A stretch of 64,000 bases of DNA, taken from positions 1,054,001-1,118,000 of the forward strand of contig JAZAYU010000038.1 of NCBI GenBank assembly GCA_038501625.1. Reading direction: 5' to 3'. This document shows, piece by piece, positions 12,030 to 23,189 of this stretch; the first letter of the stretch is position 1, and every line of letters starts with the position of its first letter. Under the pieces are notes generated by a model. The model ran no database searches. It saw nothing but the letters and a program-made list of their open reading frames with translations, and was not told the origin of the DNA. A program made the position numbers and the translations under genes. The stretch comes from Corbicula japonica (taxonomy: Eukaryota; Mollusca; Bivalvia; Venerida; Cyrenidae).

Positions 12030-12470
12030 TGGCCTAAGTAGCTCTACTGGCCGAGCTTTAACATAGTAAGCCGGAGATCCGAGGTCTGAGTCAGGGTCGG
12101 ACCTAAGATGTGATGTTTCCGGGAGCCTACTTCGAGGACGCACCTGATTTGATTAAGGGCGGACCTAAGATGTGATGTTAACGGGGGCCCACTTCGAGGA
12201 CGCACCTGGTTTGAGTCAGGGGCGGAACTACGATGTGATGTTACGGGGTGCCCACTTCGAGGACGCACCTGGTTTGAGTCAGGGGCGGATCTAAGATGTG
12301 ATGTTACCGGCAGCCAACTTCGAGGACGCCTCAGGTTTGAGTCAGGGACAGACCGAAGATGTGATGTTATAGGGGACCCACTTCGAGGATGCAACAGGTA
12401 AGAGTCAGGGGCGGACCTAAGAAATGATGTTACCGGGGGCCCACTCCGAGGACGCAACTTATAATGAAAA
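12030..12470 (+). mobile_element. tRNA-like head followed by 62-63-bp tandem array
   Basis: A tRNA-like segment (A-box-like AGTAGCTCTACTGG near 12037, B-box-like GGTCTGAGTCAGG near 12083) passes directly into about six units of 62-63 bp. Each unit contains 'cttcgaggacgcacctggtt' followed by 'tgagtcaggggcgga' and 'ctaagatgtgatgtta'. The B-box-like word recurs in the units, suggesting that the array arose by tandem amplification of the SINE's own B-box region. The minus-strand frame at 12044-12517 (Pro/Ser/Arg repeats) is a by-product. Confidence 0.6.
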
Positions 12471-12889
12471 TACACATTTAACAGGTGTAAGAAATCCTTT
12501 AATTTACAAAGTATCATTTATAGTCAGTCTAAATTTAGATCATTTAGTCACATAAATCATGTTTGAAGAAACAAATACTTTTGCGAAAAGGGCATATTGC
12601 AATTCGGAAAGCAACAATTTTATAAGGCCAAACAGTACCTGACATGGAAAGTTTTTGTTTTCCAGGATTTAGATATGCTTATCCCATGCAAATAACATTA
12701 AACACCTTTATACACATGTTCAATAAACATGCATTTTAAATATATAAAACATGAACTGCATTTTTTGACCTTTTCTTTCATTCTTTTCTGTCTTTACTAT
12801 CTCTTAAATCAAAACGGTTCAGTGATCAGTAAATCGGTGGTGACTTTTGTATTGTAATGAGCGTTTGAGGTAATTCCCAATAGATCTCA

Positions 12890-12995
12890 TGTCCTGTGAA
12901 ATCATTTTATTTCGCGCGGGTTTAATTTTCGCGTATTTTGCGCTACGGCAAGAGCGCGAAATTTAACCCAAGTGAAATTAAACCATTAAACATCA
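12890..12995. repeat. Fold-back repeat 'cgcgggtttaattttcgcg'
   Basis: 'ttcgcgcgggtttaattttc' is followed about 45 bp later by 'gcgcgaaatttaaccc', its inverted counterpart. Related fragments lie at 26140-26290, 37895-38080 and 56655-56745. A common short dispersed element, with no coding content. Confidence 0.6.
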
Positions 12996-13046
12996 TTTCT
13001 TTATAAAGGGAAATACAGTTGCGCGAATTTATGCAACAACGAATTT

Positions 13047-13410
13047 GTAACGGTACATGTCGTTATTTATAATCTTAATTAGCACACTCTGGTAACGGTA
13101 CATGTCGTTATTTATAATCTTAATTAGCACACTCTGGTAACGGTACATGTCGTTATTTATAATCTTAATTAGCACACTCTGGTAACGGTACATGTCGTTA
13201 TTTATAATCTTAATTAGCACACTCTGGTAACGGTACATGTCGTTATTTATAATCTTAATTAGCACACTCTGGTAACGGTACATGTCGTTATTTATAATCA
13301 TAATTAGCACACTCTGGTAACGGTACATGTCGCTATTTATAATCTTAATTAGCACACTCTGGTAACGGTACATGTCGTTATTTATAATCTTAATTAGCAC
13401 ACTCTGGTAT
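13047..13410. repeat. 45-bp minisatellite, 8 nearly identical units
   Basis: The unit 'taacggtacatgtcgttatt' + 'tataatcttaattagcacactctgg' is 45 bp, with only two or three substitutions over eight copies. Since 45 is divisible by 3, the minus strand reads as a 15-residue periodic peptide. Composition and lack of context argue against coding. The near-identity implies recent expansion. Confidence 0.95.
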
Positions 13411-14470
13411 GTCTTATTAGGTAAATTGTTTTGGGAATCACTAAGTGTCAAAAAGAAATTGTATGTATTCTTGCATTTTGAATAATTAGTAATAAAAGCT
13501 ATTTAATGATAGTAATAACCTCCGACAATTATGGAAAATTTTAATATTTATTATAAATTTAATCAATTGTGATACCAGGATTGTACCGCACTTCCAGTGT
13601 CAAAATTAAAATACGTTCCACTCGAATAAATATAATGTAATGACGTACAATATCAACTTCCCTGTTCCCTGTAGTGTAAAACAGTTTTGTTTTCGTTTTT
13701 TTAATAGTTTTAATAAATCGAAATCAAAACACATCTTCCATTCCCCCATGTGGTCACTTACCCATGCAAAGAGCGTGCAAATCATGCATATCTGTTTTTA
13801 CCTATATAATAAACTATTCTCTACATGTATAAATTTTGTGTCTTGTTATTTGTACAGTGATTTAAAATTCATTTAAATTTAGGTTTAAAAACATCTTTTC
13901 AGTGTCTGATGTTCATAAATATACAATTTTCAATAACATTTAAATAAATTTACGTAAAAATGCACGAATAATTCTTAGTTTATTTTGACGATTTGGCTGA
14001 CAAATTACATCTACCTTAAGAAAAAGGAGGACAGTTAAGGAGGGGCGCGCCATCTAAATTCGCCACTGCACAGTGGCAGGTCAGGAATTCATTCCTTGCG
14101 AGGGACAGTGAAAAAAAGCAGGCAAAACGGTTGTCATTTAGCAAATTTCGTTTATTTTGATTATTTAAAATTTTAAATTTTTATAGTTTGAGCATTTTAG
14201 CGTTTATATAGATGTACAATGTTAACGAATGCACTTAAATTTCAATCATTTAAGGTGTGCCACAAAAACTTCAACTGCCGTGCAACCGGCCGGTGATATG
14301 TGTGTTATGCCTCCACCCTAACCCCTAGTAAATACGTCACATTGTGCGAGTACTGGACGAGGCTACTCATTGCATACCACAACTGCTTTACAGTCTTCGA
14401 AATATGTATTCGATGCCTCTACGTTATACTTCACCGCTTGAATTTCGAGAAATCTGCATAATTGCATAGT
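13411..14470. other. No gene recognised
   Basis: AT-rich sequence. One 78-codon plus frame (13640-13876) has no identifiable feature. Nothing else stands out. Confidence 0.45.
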
Positions 14471-14479
14471 CGCTAAAAC

Positions 14480-14775
14480 TGGTCGCAAACAAAATTTTAA
14501 CTACAATGTGTCTTCGGACACTGATGCCCCACTGCTGCAACAACATTTGTAATAGCAAAATGCCATAACTCTGGTAAAATGGTCGTAGGAAAAAATCCTT
14601 TCTTTACGATCATCTCACATTCTGCTTGATCATTTGTGCAAGTTTGAAAGAAATCCGCCTGATAGTTTAGGCGGAGTTGATGCCAAAAGATTTTAGGGAC
14701 GTACGGAGCGGCGGACAGACGGACGAGTGCAACTCTATAAAACTCCAATTTTGTGGTTGGGGGGGGGCATAAAAA
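14480..14775. repeat. Dispersed repeat ending in G-run
   Basis: The block runs from 'gtcttcggacactgatgccc' to 'ttgtggttgggggggggcat' and includes 'gtacggagcggcggacagac' followed by 'ggacgag', a motif shared with other repeats here (11385, 43550). The minus-strand frame at 14497-14748 is inside it and shows no domain. Confidence 0.5.
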
Positions 14776-15170
14776 TTAAACGGCCAAAGCCTGGCTAAAA
14801 TGTCACACATCCTGTTTTTATATTTTATTAATTATCTACGAAATCAAAATTCATACCTTTTGTTTGTTGTTCACTTTGAAAATTCCATCCGCCGCCTATG
14901 TCGGCAGCCGAAGTCTTTATCTCGTCTGGTTCAAAAACAACTGCTTTTTAATTTACATTTTATTCAACGTGTAGATGTTATAACAGCTTTACGCGGTCAG
15001 AAAGAACTTTTCTCCACAGCCTGTCCAAAACACCAAACACAAATCAAGCCTATAATGGCGAACGTGTTTTCCTTTGAAAGCTTGAAACTCGTGCAATTCT
15101 GACAAGCGCGCGCAAAATAATATAGGCGAGTTCGATTGAAAACTGTGGTAACTATACTGTCGCGATTTAA

Positions 15171-15871
15171 GGGATTGCCACACTCCTCCCAACTTTGTAC
15201 GTCGATAAAAAGAAAATTATCAAAATCTCAATAACGGCAAAATGCCGTTAAATGGAACTTTGCACAAATGTATGTTATTAATATATCTTTATTTTGCAGA
15301 TGGTAAGACACGTTAGAAGAGTAAAGACAAATAGTGAGTTCTAAAAATTCAATAAATTTCTATTTACATAAATTCACAAAAACTAAACAACACAAAACTT
15401 CATTTTAAATGCCAACATTAGTAATATGGTACTGACAACAATTTATTGTGTCCTCGTTACTTACATATGTAAATTTTACGAGATATAAGTAAAAGTGTGT
15501 TTGGCCTTCGACTTTCTTGTCGCTTCCTGGTCGCGTAAACGGATGACAATCACTGATTCCTCTATTAGTAGTTGAAATTCTTTTACAAAGTACACAACAT
15601 TTTCTTGTCAGTATCATTGCGCTCACTTGGGAAGTTAAAATTATGTTTTGTAACGCTTAGTTTTTGTGAATTTATGTAAATAGAACTTTATGGAATTTTT
15701 AGGTCTAGCTTTTTTCTTTACTTTTCTAACGTGTCTTACTGCATGCAAAATAAAGATACGTTAGTAACATTTATTTGTGCAAAGTTTCATTGAACGGCAT
15801 TTTGCCATTATTGAGTTTTTGATAATTTTCTTTTTATCGATGAACAAAGTTGGCAGGAGTGTAGCAATCCC
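15171..15871. mobile_element. ~700-bp TTAA-flanked fold-back element, copy 1
   Basis: Outer ends are 'gggattgccacactcctccc' and its inverted partner 'ggcaggagtgtagcaatccc', each bordered by TTAA (15167-15170, 15872-15875). The arms are about 300 bp and meet near a central segment with 'cgcttcctggtcgcg'. TTAA duplication is typical of piggyBac- or Kolobok-type transposition. No transposase is present, so this is a non-autonomous element. Its right arm contains a short Cys-containing frame (RKCCVLCKR) that is conserved in sister copies. Confidence 0.85.
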
Positions 15872-16361
15872 TTAAAAGCTGCGCATGCTAAAAACTCCTG
15901 ATAAAGTGTTAAAAATACGTTTTATTTAATCATTTAAGGCAAACATCAGGAGAAATTCATGGGAAAATATTGTTGACATCTAACACAAGGAAGGATAATC
16001 GTATAAATCTGTTTGCGGGAGTTTTGACATGCTAATATCAAAATAAGTTTAAAATAACTGATTGTATGTTATACACAGTTTTTAAATCGTGTCATTATAC
16101 AAATGATGCATGTATGCTGATTACTCAATATTTATAATGGTTTCTCATGTACTCGGTGGAAACAATAAAGAGGCAGGGATTTGTAGATGCAGATTCTTGC
16201 ATTTGATGCAGGAAAAATTAAAAATATAAATTTTGCACTTTTAGCCACACCTCATTCTAAGAACGTGTCCATTTTATGCAGCAGTATTTTGGAGAAGTGG
16301 TCAAATTTTGGAAGCAAAGAAAGATAAATATGTGTGTCTATTGCATTGTATATGTGAAGTA

Positions 16362-16606
16362 CAGTCAAATCTTTGCTCAAGATCAACTGTTTACAAAGCC
16401 CACCTATGGAAAAAGACCACAGTATATTTGTTCCACTGACTGATTTAAAATATCACCTGTGTTGAAAAACCATTCGTAAATAAAGAACAATCAATTTGTT
16501 CCACTGACTGATTTAAAGAACAAAATCATCTGTGTTGAAAGACCACCTGTCTTCAAAGACCACTTCTGGGTCCCCTTTGAGTGATCTTTAAGGACAGTTT
16601 TGACTG
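16362..16606. mobile_element. Tc1/mariner-like MITE
   Basis: The ends CAGTCAAATC and GTTTTGACTG are inverted repeats, bordered by TA on both sides (16360-16361, 16607-16608), as expected for Tc1/mariner insertion. The interior repeats 'ttgttccactgactgattta' twice. It is too short to encode transposase. A second fragment of the same end ('tacagtcaaacttcgatacc') lies at about 18782. Confidence 0.75.
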
Positions 16607-16651
16607 TAAATATGTGTTTTATACTAGAAAATAAAGTAAAAATATGGGTAA

Positions 16652-16876
16652 CCCTTTCCTCTATATATACACCTTTTTACGCGTGTGCGACCAATTTAGA
16701 TCCAGACCATCCGTGCCGTCTGATCAGGATCTGCTCTGATCGCTGTTTGGTCCGAAATAATCTAATAAATCAAGAAGCGAACAGTGCAGATCCTGATCAG
16801 ACGACACGGATGTGCCGGCTGATCTGGATCTACACTGTTCGCCTACGCCATAAAGGCTTATATATGGAGGAAAGGG
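16652..16876. mobile_element. TTAA-flanked palindromic element (family P), copy 1
   Basis: The ends CCCTTTCCTC / GGAGGAAAGGG are inverted repeats with TTAA on the right (16877-16880) and a decayed GTAA on the left. The interior is nearly self-complementary: 'tgatcaggatctgctctgat' pairs with 'cagatcctgatcaga'. This is the outlying copy of a family that is dense at 52.8-63.8 kb. Confidence 0.8.
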
Positions 16877-17149
16877 TTAAAGCAATTTTATCAATAGGTA
16901 GTTTAATGTTCAGTGAATACAATGTATGAGTGGCGACTGTCTAATCATGAACCGGGGTTTCAAAGTCTCAACGAGGGCAAAATGGCCAGTGGTTTTCGAA
17001 AGCTTTAGAAAACTTTGAGAGGTTCCCCGAAAATCGACCATGTTTTGACCATTGATTAAGTATGGTTGAAACTAGTCGGTATTCGGCTATACCTTTTTTT
17101 TCACAATTCCTTTCGAGAAAAACTTAAGCGTATAGAACGTTATAGATAA

Positions 17150-17325
17150 CTTGACAGTCACGTGACTTACAAGCTAATTTCTATAACGTTTCTCAGCACA
17201 AAGTTATACAAATTTGAAATCGCCATGATTTATGGACGGCAAAGATCACTGAAAAAGTAATTCGCCCATATCTGTTATACGATCATTCTTGGTTATAAAC
17301 AGCGGGTGTCACGTGACTGTCAACT
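17150..17325. promoter_or_regulatory. Inverted pair of 16-bp arms with GTCACGTGAC cores
   Basis: TTGACAGTCACGTGAC (about 17150-17165) and its exact reverse complement (about 17309-17324) each contain the palindromic E-box GTCACGTGAC, a form bound by bHLH-zip factors of the MITF/TFE type in animals. They may simply be termini of a fold-back element. No gene start is visible close by. Confidence 0.4.
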
Positions 17326-17367
17326 TATCCATAATCAGTTATTGAGCTAATCTGCGCTGTGCTTTAA

Positions 17368-18054
17368 GGGCTTACCACACTCCTCCCAATCCTGTTCATC
17401 GATAAAAAGAAAATTATCAAAATCTCAATAACGGCAAAATGCCGTTAAATGAAACTTTGCACAAATGTATGTTATTAATGTATCTTTATTTTGCATATGG
17501 TAAGGCACGTTAAAAGAGTAAAGAAAAATAGCGAGATCTAAAATTCCCTCAACTTCTATTTACATAAATTCACAAAAACTAAACAACACAAAACATCATT
17601 TTAAATGCCCACATGAGTAATATGATACTGACAACAATTTATTGTGTCCTCGTGACTTACATATGTAAACTTTACGAGATATTAGTAAAAGTGTGTGTTT
17701 GACCTTCAATTTTCTCGTCGCTTCCTGGTCGCGAAAACGGATGACAATCACTGATTTCTCTTTAAGCAGTTGAACGTTTTTTTTTTACAAAGTACACAAC
17801 ATTTTCATGTCAGTAACATTGCACCCACGTGGGAATTTAAAATTAAATTTTGTATCGCTTAGTTTTTGTGAATCTATGTTATTAGAATTTTAAGGAATTT
17901 TAAGGTCTAGCTTGTTTTCTTTACTTTTCTAGCGTGTCTAACTGTATGCAAAATCAAGATACATTAGTAACATTCATTTGTGCAAAGTTTCATTGAATGG
18001 CATTTTGATAATTTTCTTTTTATCGATGAACAGGATTGGGAGTGTGGCAAGCTC
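17368..18054. mobile_element. TTAA-flanked fold-back element, copy 2
   Basis: Same family as the element at 15171, with the same orientation and same ends ('gggcttaccacactcctccc'), bordered by TTAA at 17364-17367 and 18055-18058. The right arm has lost about 15 bp near its tip. It is very similar to copy 1 along the arms. Confidence 0.85.
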
Positions 18055-18839
18055 TTAACCATGGTTACCATACATATAGTTGGTGATCGAACTCGCTCAT
18101 TTACTGGGAAGGTCAGCAACTCCAACTGTCAACATTAATAACATTAACGCCAGATGCCTCTCTTGTTAAAATAACCACCATTCGAAATACATATAGTTCT
18201 GAGCGCGTTTTATTTAAAAAATACAAACAATACATTTAAAGCAAATAAGTTACATGTATAATAAACCAGGGGAGGCTACTAAAAAACAAATTTAGTTTTA
18301 CGCTTCAAACGAAGGTCAATTCCCTTACATCGGCTTATGTTGTTAGTCTAGTTTTGTTTTTGATGCATAACACACAGTTTAACAAACACACGGAGAGCGA
18401 AATTATTATTCCACTCTTGATATTTTTATTTGCGAATCTGATCGGCTACGCCTTTCGTGAAATATCATTCCGCCTCTTAACTCTGATAAACCATGCGATA
18501 TTTTACCGGAAGCTATTTATTTTGTCATAAATAAATTTTTCTGTCAAATGTGCCCTGAAGATAACTTTTTTTCATTAAATTAAATGTTCATGTAGATAAC
18601 CCTCCGTCATTCAGATTCGGAACATGAACTACATCAACTAGAACTAGATCAAAAATACGAAACTTATAATTAAGACTATTATCTGATTTCAAGACGCCAT
18701 CATAAATGGATGCCAAAACTTAAAAGCTCTCAACTCCTCCGAAACTATCATGGAAGGATTCGCTTTGAAATCACACAAACATACAGTCAAACTTCGATAC
18801 CTGGTTAATTTTTAACATAAGAGCTTGCATTTGTTGCTG

Positions 18840-19295
18840 AAGAATTTGCATTGTTTTGCCACTTACCTTTCCAAGGCGGTAATTGTTTGTGGTGTTTTAC
18901 TTGAAATTGACCTTGTTATAAACTCATGCCTTTTCCTATCTACATTTTGGCTGTGTGAGACGGCTGTATTTTCTGGATGTGGCAATTCCTGATAATTATG
19001 CATATTTCTCTTTTTTGCTGTTGCATCTGTAACATTTGACTAATTCTGAGGACGGGAACTGAAGTTACTAGGTCTGAATTAGCCATGTGTAGATTGTTGT
19101 AAATGTCTTATATACGTTTCACCATTATTGCTAATTACCTTTTTCACTTGGTAATTGATAATTGCAATAGCTTGATCTGTTTTATGTTTGTGTGCTTTGG
19201 CATTCAACATTGTCGAGTGAGTTTCAACCCCGGGGGAAAAACATTTTGCTATTGATCGTTCCAAGGTGGTAACGCCTCTAATTCTCATTTTCATA
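18840..19295 (-). repeat. Dispersed repeat R1, two adjacent minus-strand segments
   Basis: On the minus strand the segment near 18840-19010 reads 'gaaatatgcataattatcag' + 'gaattgccac'. The segment 19185-19290 matches the family's other half ('gaggcgttaccaccttggaa'). R1 copies recur at 28970, 34440, 38755, 40485, 42335 and 46775. Confidence 0.65.
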
Positions 19296-19429
19296 AATTG
19301 CTGGTGATGTGTCTTTTACAATTGCTCATATTACAAATCAATTAGTAAATGTGGCTTTAAACTGACATGTGTACATCACTTATATAGTAACCAAACACCT
19401 ACTCCTAGGTTCAAGTTTTTGAAGATGGA

Positions 19430-19890
19430 CAGATTAATCGTGGGAAAAATTTTCGTGGTTTCATAAATTCGTGGATTTTAATCGTGGGAAACATTTTCGT
19501 GGGTTTAAAAATTCGTGGATTTGAATCGTGGGAAAAATTTCCGTGTCGTGCGTTTATAAATTCGTGGATTTTAATCGTGGGAAAAATGTTCGTGGGTATA
19601 TAAATTCGTGGATTTGAATCGTTGGAAATTTTCGTGGGTTCATTAATTCGTGGATTTTAATCGTGGGAAAAATTTTCGTGTTTCATAAATTCGTGGATTT
19701 TAATCGTGGGAAAATTTTTGTGGGTTCATAAATTCGTGGATTTGAATCGTGGGGAAAATTTCGTGGGTTCATAAATTCGTGGATTTTATTCGTGGGAAAA
19801 TTTTTGTGGGTTCATAAATTCGTGGATTTTAATCGTGGGGAAATTTTCGTGGGTTCATAAATTCTTGGATTTTAAATGTGGGAAAACAAA
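19430..19890. repeat. ~43-bp minisatellite 'aattcgtggattttaatcgtggg'
   Basis: About ten units of 'aatcgtgggaaaattttcgt' followed by 'gggttcataaattcgtggat', with an internal near-repeat of 'cgtgg(g/a)'. It is a common type of simple array in bivalve genomes (recognition from memory). No coding content. Confidence 0.9.
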
Positions 19891-20069
19891 GATAGTTGTT
19901 AGTTCTTCACAAATATAGTATACCATATCACCGAATGCATAATTTTTCCTCCCCGATTAATAATACATGTAAAAAACAGACACTTTATTAGACTTGTGCA
20001 TTATAAAAATATTGTTAACATCATTAATAATCAAAATTATACGACAAACAAAATAAATGTTGTTTTTAA

Positions 20070-20674
20070 CGTGCTGCGCCTTTCGCCATTGATTTGCCAT
20101 AGACAAAAAAAAGAAAAAATATAAAAAGTCTCTCGAACGGCACGATGCAGTTCCACCAAACTTTGCACAAACCAATGTCAGACCAAAAAATCCTGAAATT
20201 CTATTTGCATTTAACACAAAAACGAAGCAACGCTTAACATCAATTTAAAAGTCTTGATGAGTAATGATTTATGGACAACGATACCTAAGTTCCTTTGGTC
20301 TTAACATTTTTACAGTGTGAGTTATTTGTAAAAGTGTGTTTGACCTTCAATTTCCTGGTCGCTAAAATGAATGACATAAAGTTTTTTTCAAGGCCCTTAG
20401 AAAATTTTGTCAGTATCATTTCCCGCATGTTGACATTTGAATTGATATTTTGTGTTGCTTCCTTTTTGTGATAAATTGCAAATAGAATTTTAGGGATTTG
20501 TTAGGTCTAACTATTTTTCTTTACTGTTCTTACTTTTTTAATGAATGCAAAATAATCATACACTTATAGCATTTATTTGTGCAAAGTTTGATGGAAGAGC
20601 ATTGTGCCATTTTAGAGATTTTTATAATTTTCTTTTTTGATCTATGGCAAAGCAATCGCAAGGTGCACAATACC
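20070..20674. mobile_element. TTAA-flanked fold-back element, diverged copy 3
   Basis: Bordered by TTAA at 20066-20069 and 20675-20678. The outer arms pair through 'gatttgccatagacaaaaa' with 'gatctatggcaaagcaatcg'. The interior shares 'tttgcacaaa' and 'taaaagtgtgtttgaccttc' with copies 1 and 2, but arms and ends have diverged, so it is an older member or subfamily. Confidence 0.65.
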
Positions 20675-20924
20675 TTAATCGGTGATAAGTAGATCACATA
20701 TTCTTTCTTGCAAACGAAATGATACTCAAGGTTAAACTTTAACGACCTCTTGCTCCTTCATTAAAATTAATTTACAGTAGCGCTATTTGTGCATTGTGAC
20801 GGCCGTAAAAGGTCTCCCCGTACATATAGTCAGTACTGTTATCAATAAAATAACCCGTTACCGATGTCGTGCAGTAATGATAACGTATATCAGGGCTATC
20901 CGATCAACCATTTTTGGAGTTGTC

Positions 20925-21000
20925 CCGATTAACTCAATTGGCTGCGGTGTCGTTGCAGCGATAGGCGCTGACGGCACCGGGTTCGCTCCCTGGTAGAGGT
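20925..21000 (+). mobile_element. tRNA-like SINE head
   Basis: 'cgattaactcaattggctgc' starts an A-box-like region and GGTTCGCTCCC near 20979 is B-box-like, with about 40 bp between. It ends 50 bp before the large inverted-repeat element. Not a plausible functional tRNA because no acceptor stem closes. Confidence 0.4.
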
Positions 21001-22792
21001 AATATCAATTGTTGAAATCACTATCTAGAAATAACATCGAACTGCAGAGGACACTGTCGTGTAACAGCTGCCCTGTACCAAATAGTGGGTACCCTGTGGC
21101 AGTCCGCAAGATGGCGACCAGTTAAGAAACGAAAAGGTATGTGCTATTTTGTTTCCGATTGGTATACATATTGTAAGGTATAGACTGGTAAACTTGGATC
21201 ATAAAATGAAAAGGATTGTTGCTTGATAAAATGATTGCTTGCTTTATTGCCGATGTGTCCGTTTGACCCTGTAATTGATAAAAATAAATGACCTTATTGG
21301 CTATTTCAAATTTGAAGCGAGAGCGACGCTTGATTTCGGCTTTTTATTCTATGACAACTTTGTTGTTCTCGTAATATGTGATATCCCTTTGAAGCGCCTC
21401 TAATTGCCTATCTTGTGGTATAACTATTAAATTGAACAATTATTTTGTTTTTAAGAAAATGCGATTCAAACAAATTGTTGTTGGTACCCTCTACCGCCCC
21501 TCAGATTATAAGAGGGTACCTTGTATAGCCGTTGGATTTGTGTCGAAAAAGGTACCCTGTATGGTCTACTTTTCCATGAAAACAGCTACCCTGTAGAACT
21601 CATTTCTTCTTCTTTGTATGACCAATTTTTACGTGGCATATTGTATATCTATAAATGTTATCTTTACCACTGGCCGTTCCTATATGCAGCCGGCAACGTT
21701 GAAGTTGTGTTTTTGATCATACTAACATTCTATCCTGATTCGGCGAGCGGCAATCAATAACTTGAGTTTGCTTTGGCCTACGCCAAACTTTGTGTGTGGG
21801 TAGGTTTTTTGAAGACTACTCAGAAGTGCTAGAGGAGAATGACTACTGTTGGGCGATATTACCGGTATATTGCGATTTGAGTCCTTGGCGATACGCTGTG
21901 TCGGTATGGTCTCCTAATACCAGTTTGCTCAGGAAAATTCGTAAAAGTCCATAAATTGTAGCCAAATTATTAAAATTGTTGAATATTACTTTATATACGT
22001 AAATTGCTCTTTCTTGCTTTACATACGTTTAAATGTCAATAATTATGACAGCGAATGTACCAGATCTCGGAATAGTACGGCAATACCGGTAATAACTTTT
22101 TTCCAAATTTACCATTGCATCATAACTGGGAGACACGTCGGGCGAATCGTAAAGATCCAAAAGGAAAAGCTCCAGTTTGGAATTATTTTGGTCTTTAAAA
22201 GTCCAAATCCCCTCAGACTTTTTTAGAATATAGGAAAATGTAGCTGGTTGTTTTACTTGTAAAATCACGTCAAGTGGTCGGGCGGAACTACACATTTAAC
22301 CACACATTTGCGGAGACCAATTCAATGTTGTCGTCTGTAAATAAAAAGGTTGAATGTTGACTCTCTGTGGAAAACACTGTTTCTCTTGAACTTTAGAGGA
22401 AAGTTCTGCAATCTTTGGGTCATGCTATGTTTGGGCTATTGAAATCTAGCCATTAAAACCCCAATTTGTTTCGAAGATAACTGTGACAACTTACTCACAC
22501 TAGTTAATTACGTTTCATTAACAGATGGTTAACTTCGAACGCATGTTTAAGACCGAAAAAATATACCGCGGTACGTATCGTGAAATGGCAGGCCCGTACC
22601 GCGATATTTGCGGTACGCTTTAAGCTGCGATACCCATCCCTATAAATGACACTGTTGCTAAAAATAGAAATTCAGACCCAACGAAATAACTTTAATTAGC
22701 TGTGTACTTTTGACACCAAACTTGATGTGTGGGTAGCTTCTGTCAAGATGCAACTTTTGATTCTATACTCGGTCGTCGAAAACCTTGGTCCA

Positions 22793-22905
22793 AGATCATA
22801 AAACTGAGTTTGGAGCCCAGTCTCAAATCTCAAGCATCAGTCATTCAGATGCTTTAGATTTAAGACTGATCTTTAGTTTTATTTTTTATAATCTCCGGCC
22901 CTAGT
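22793..22905. mobile_element. CCAAT fold-back MITE (family C), diverged copy
   Basis: 'ccagtctcaaatctcaagca' pairs with the downstream 'agatttaagactgat', and the outer 'ataaaactgag' pairs with 'ttttataatct'. It lies inside the 4.8-kb element. Confidence 0.6.
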
Positions 22906-23049
22906 TTCGTCGCATGGCAGAGCTCTTCTTCAAAATATGCTAGCAGAACTTTTTTTAATAAAATCCATTTATTGTAAGAATTTCAATGATGTGAAATCTC
23001 CGAAGATTTATGGTACACTTACAACATTGACGTTTGTCTATATCCTATA

Positions 23050-23165
23050 TCAGGTCCCAAGATTATAAAATTGAGAATGGAGACCGCTCTCAAATCTCAA
23101 GGATCTGATTGGCTGAAATGGCGACTGGTTTCAAATCTGTTTTATAATCTTCAGCGCAGATTATC
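23050..23165. mobile_element. CCAAT fold-back MITE (family C), copy
   Basis: It runs from 'cccaagattataaaattgag' to 'gttttataatcttcagc', with the centre 'tctgattggctgaaatggcg'. The right half lacks the second CCAAT word, so it is partly deleted. Confidence 0.65.
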
Positions 23166-23189
23166 AAAAACAGGATATTTATTAAACAT

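Noticed and set aside
13029..13451. Protein with eight 15-residue repeats
   Set aside because: It is the readout of a 45-bp minisatellite whose length happens to be a multiple of 3; there is no other sign of coding.
20787..20996. A 69-codon frame near 20.8 kb
   Set aside because: It overlaps the tRNA-like SINE head and has no domain.
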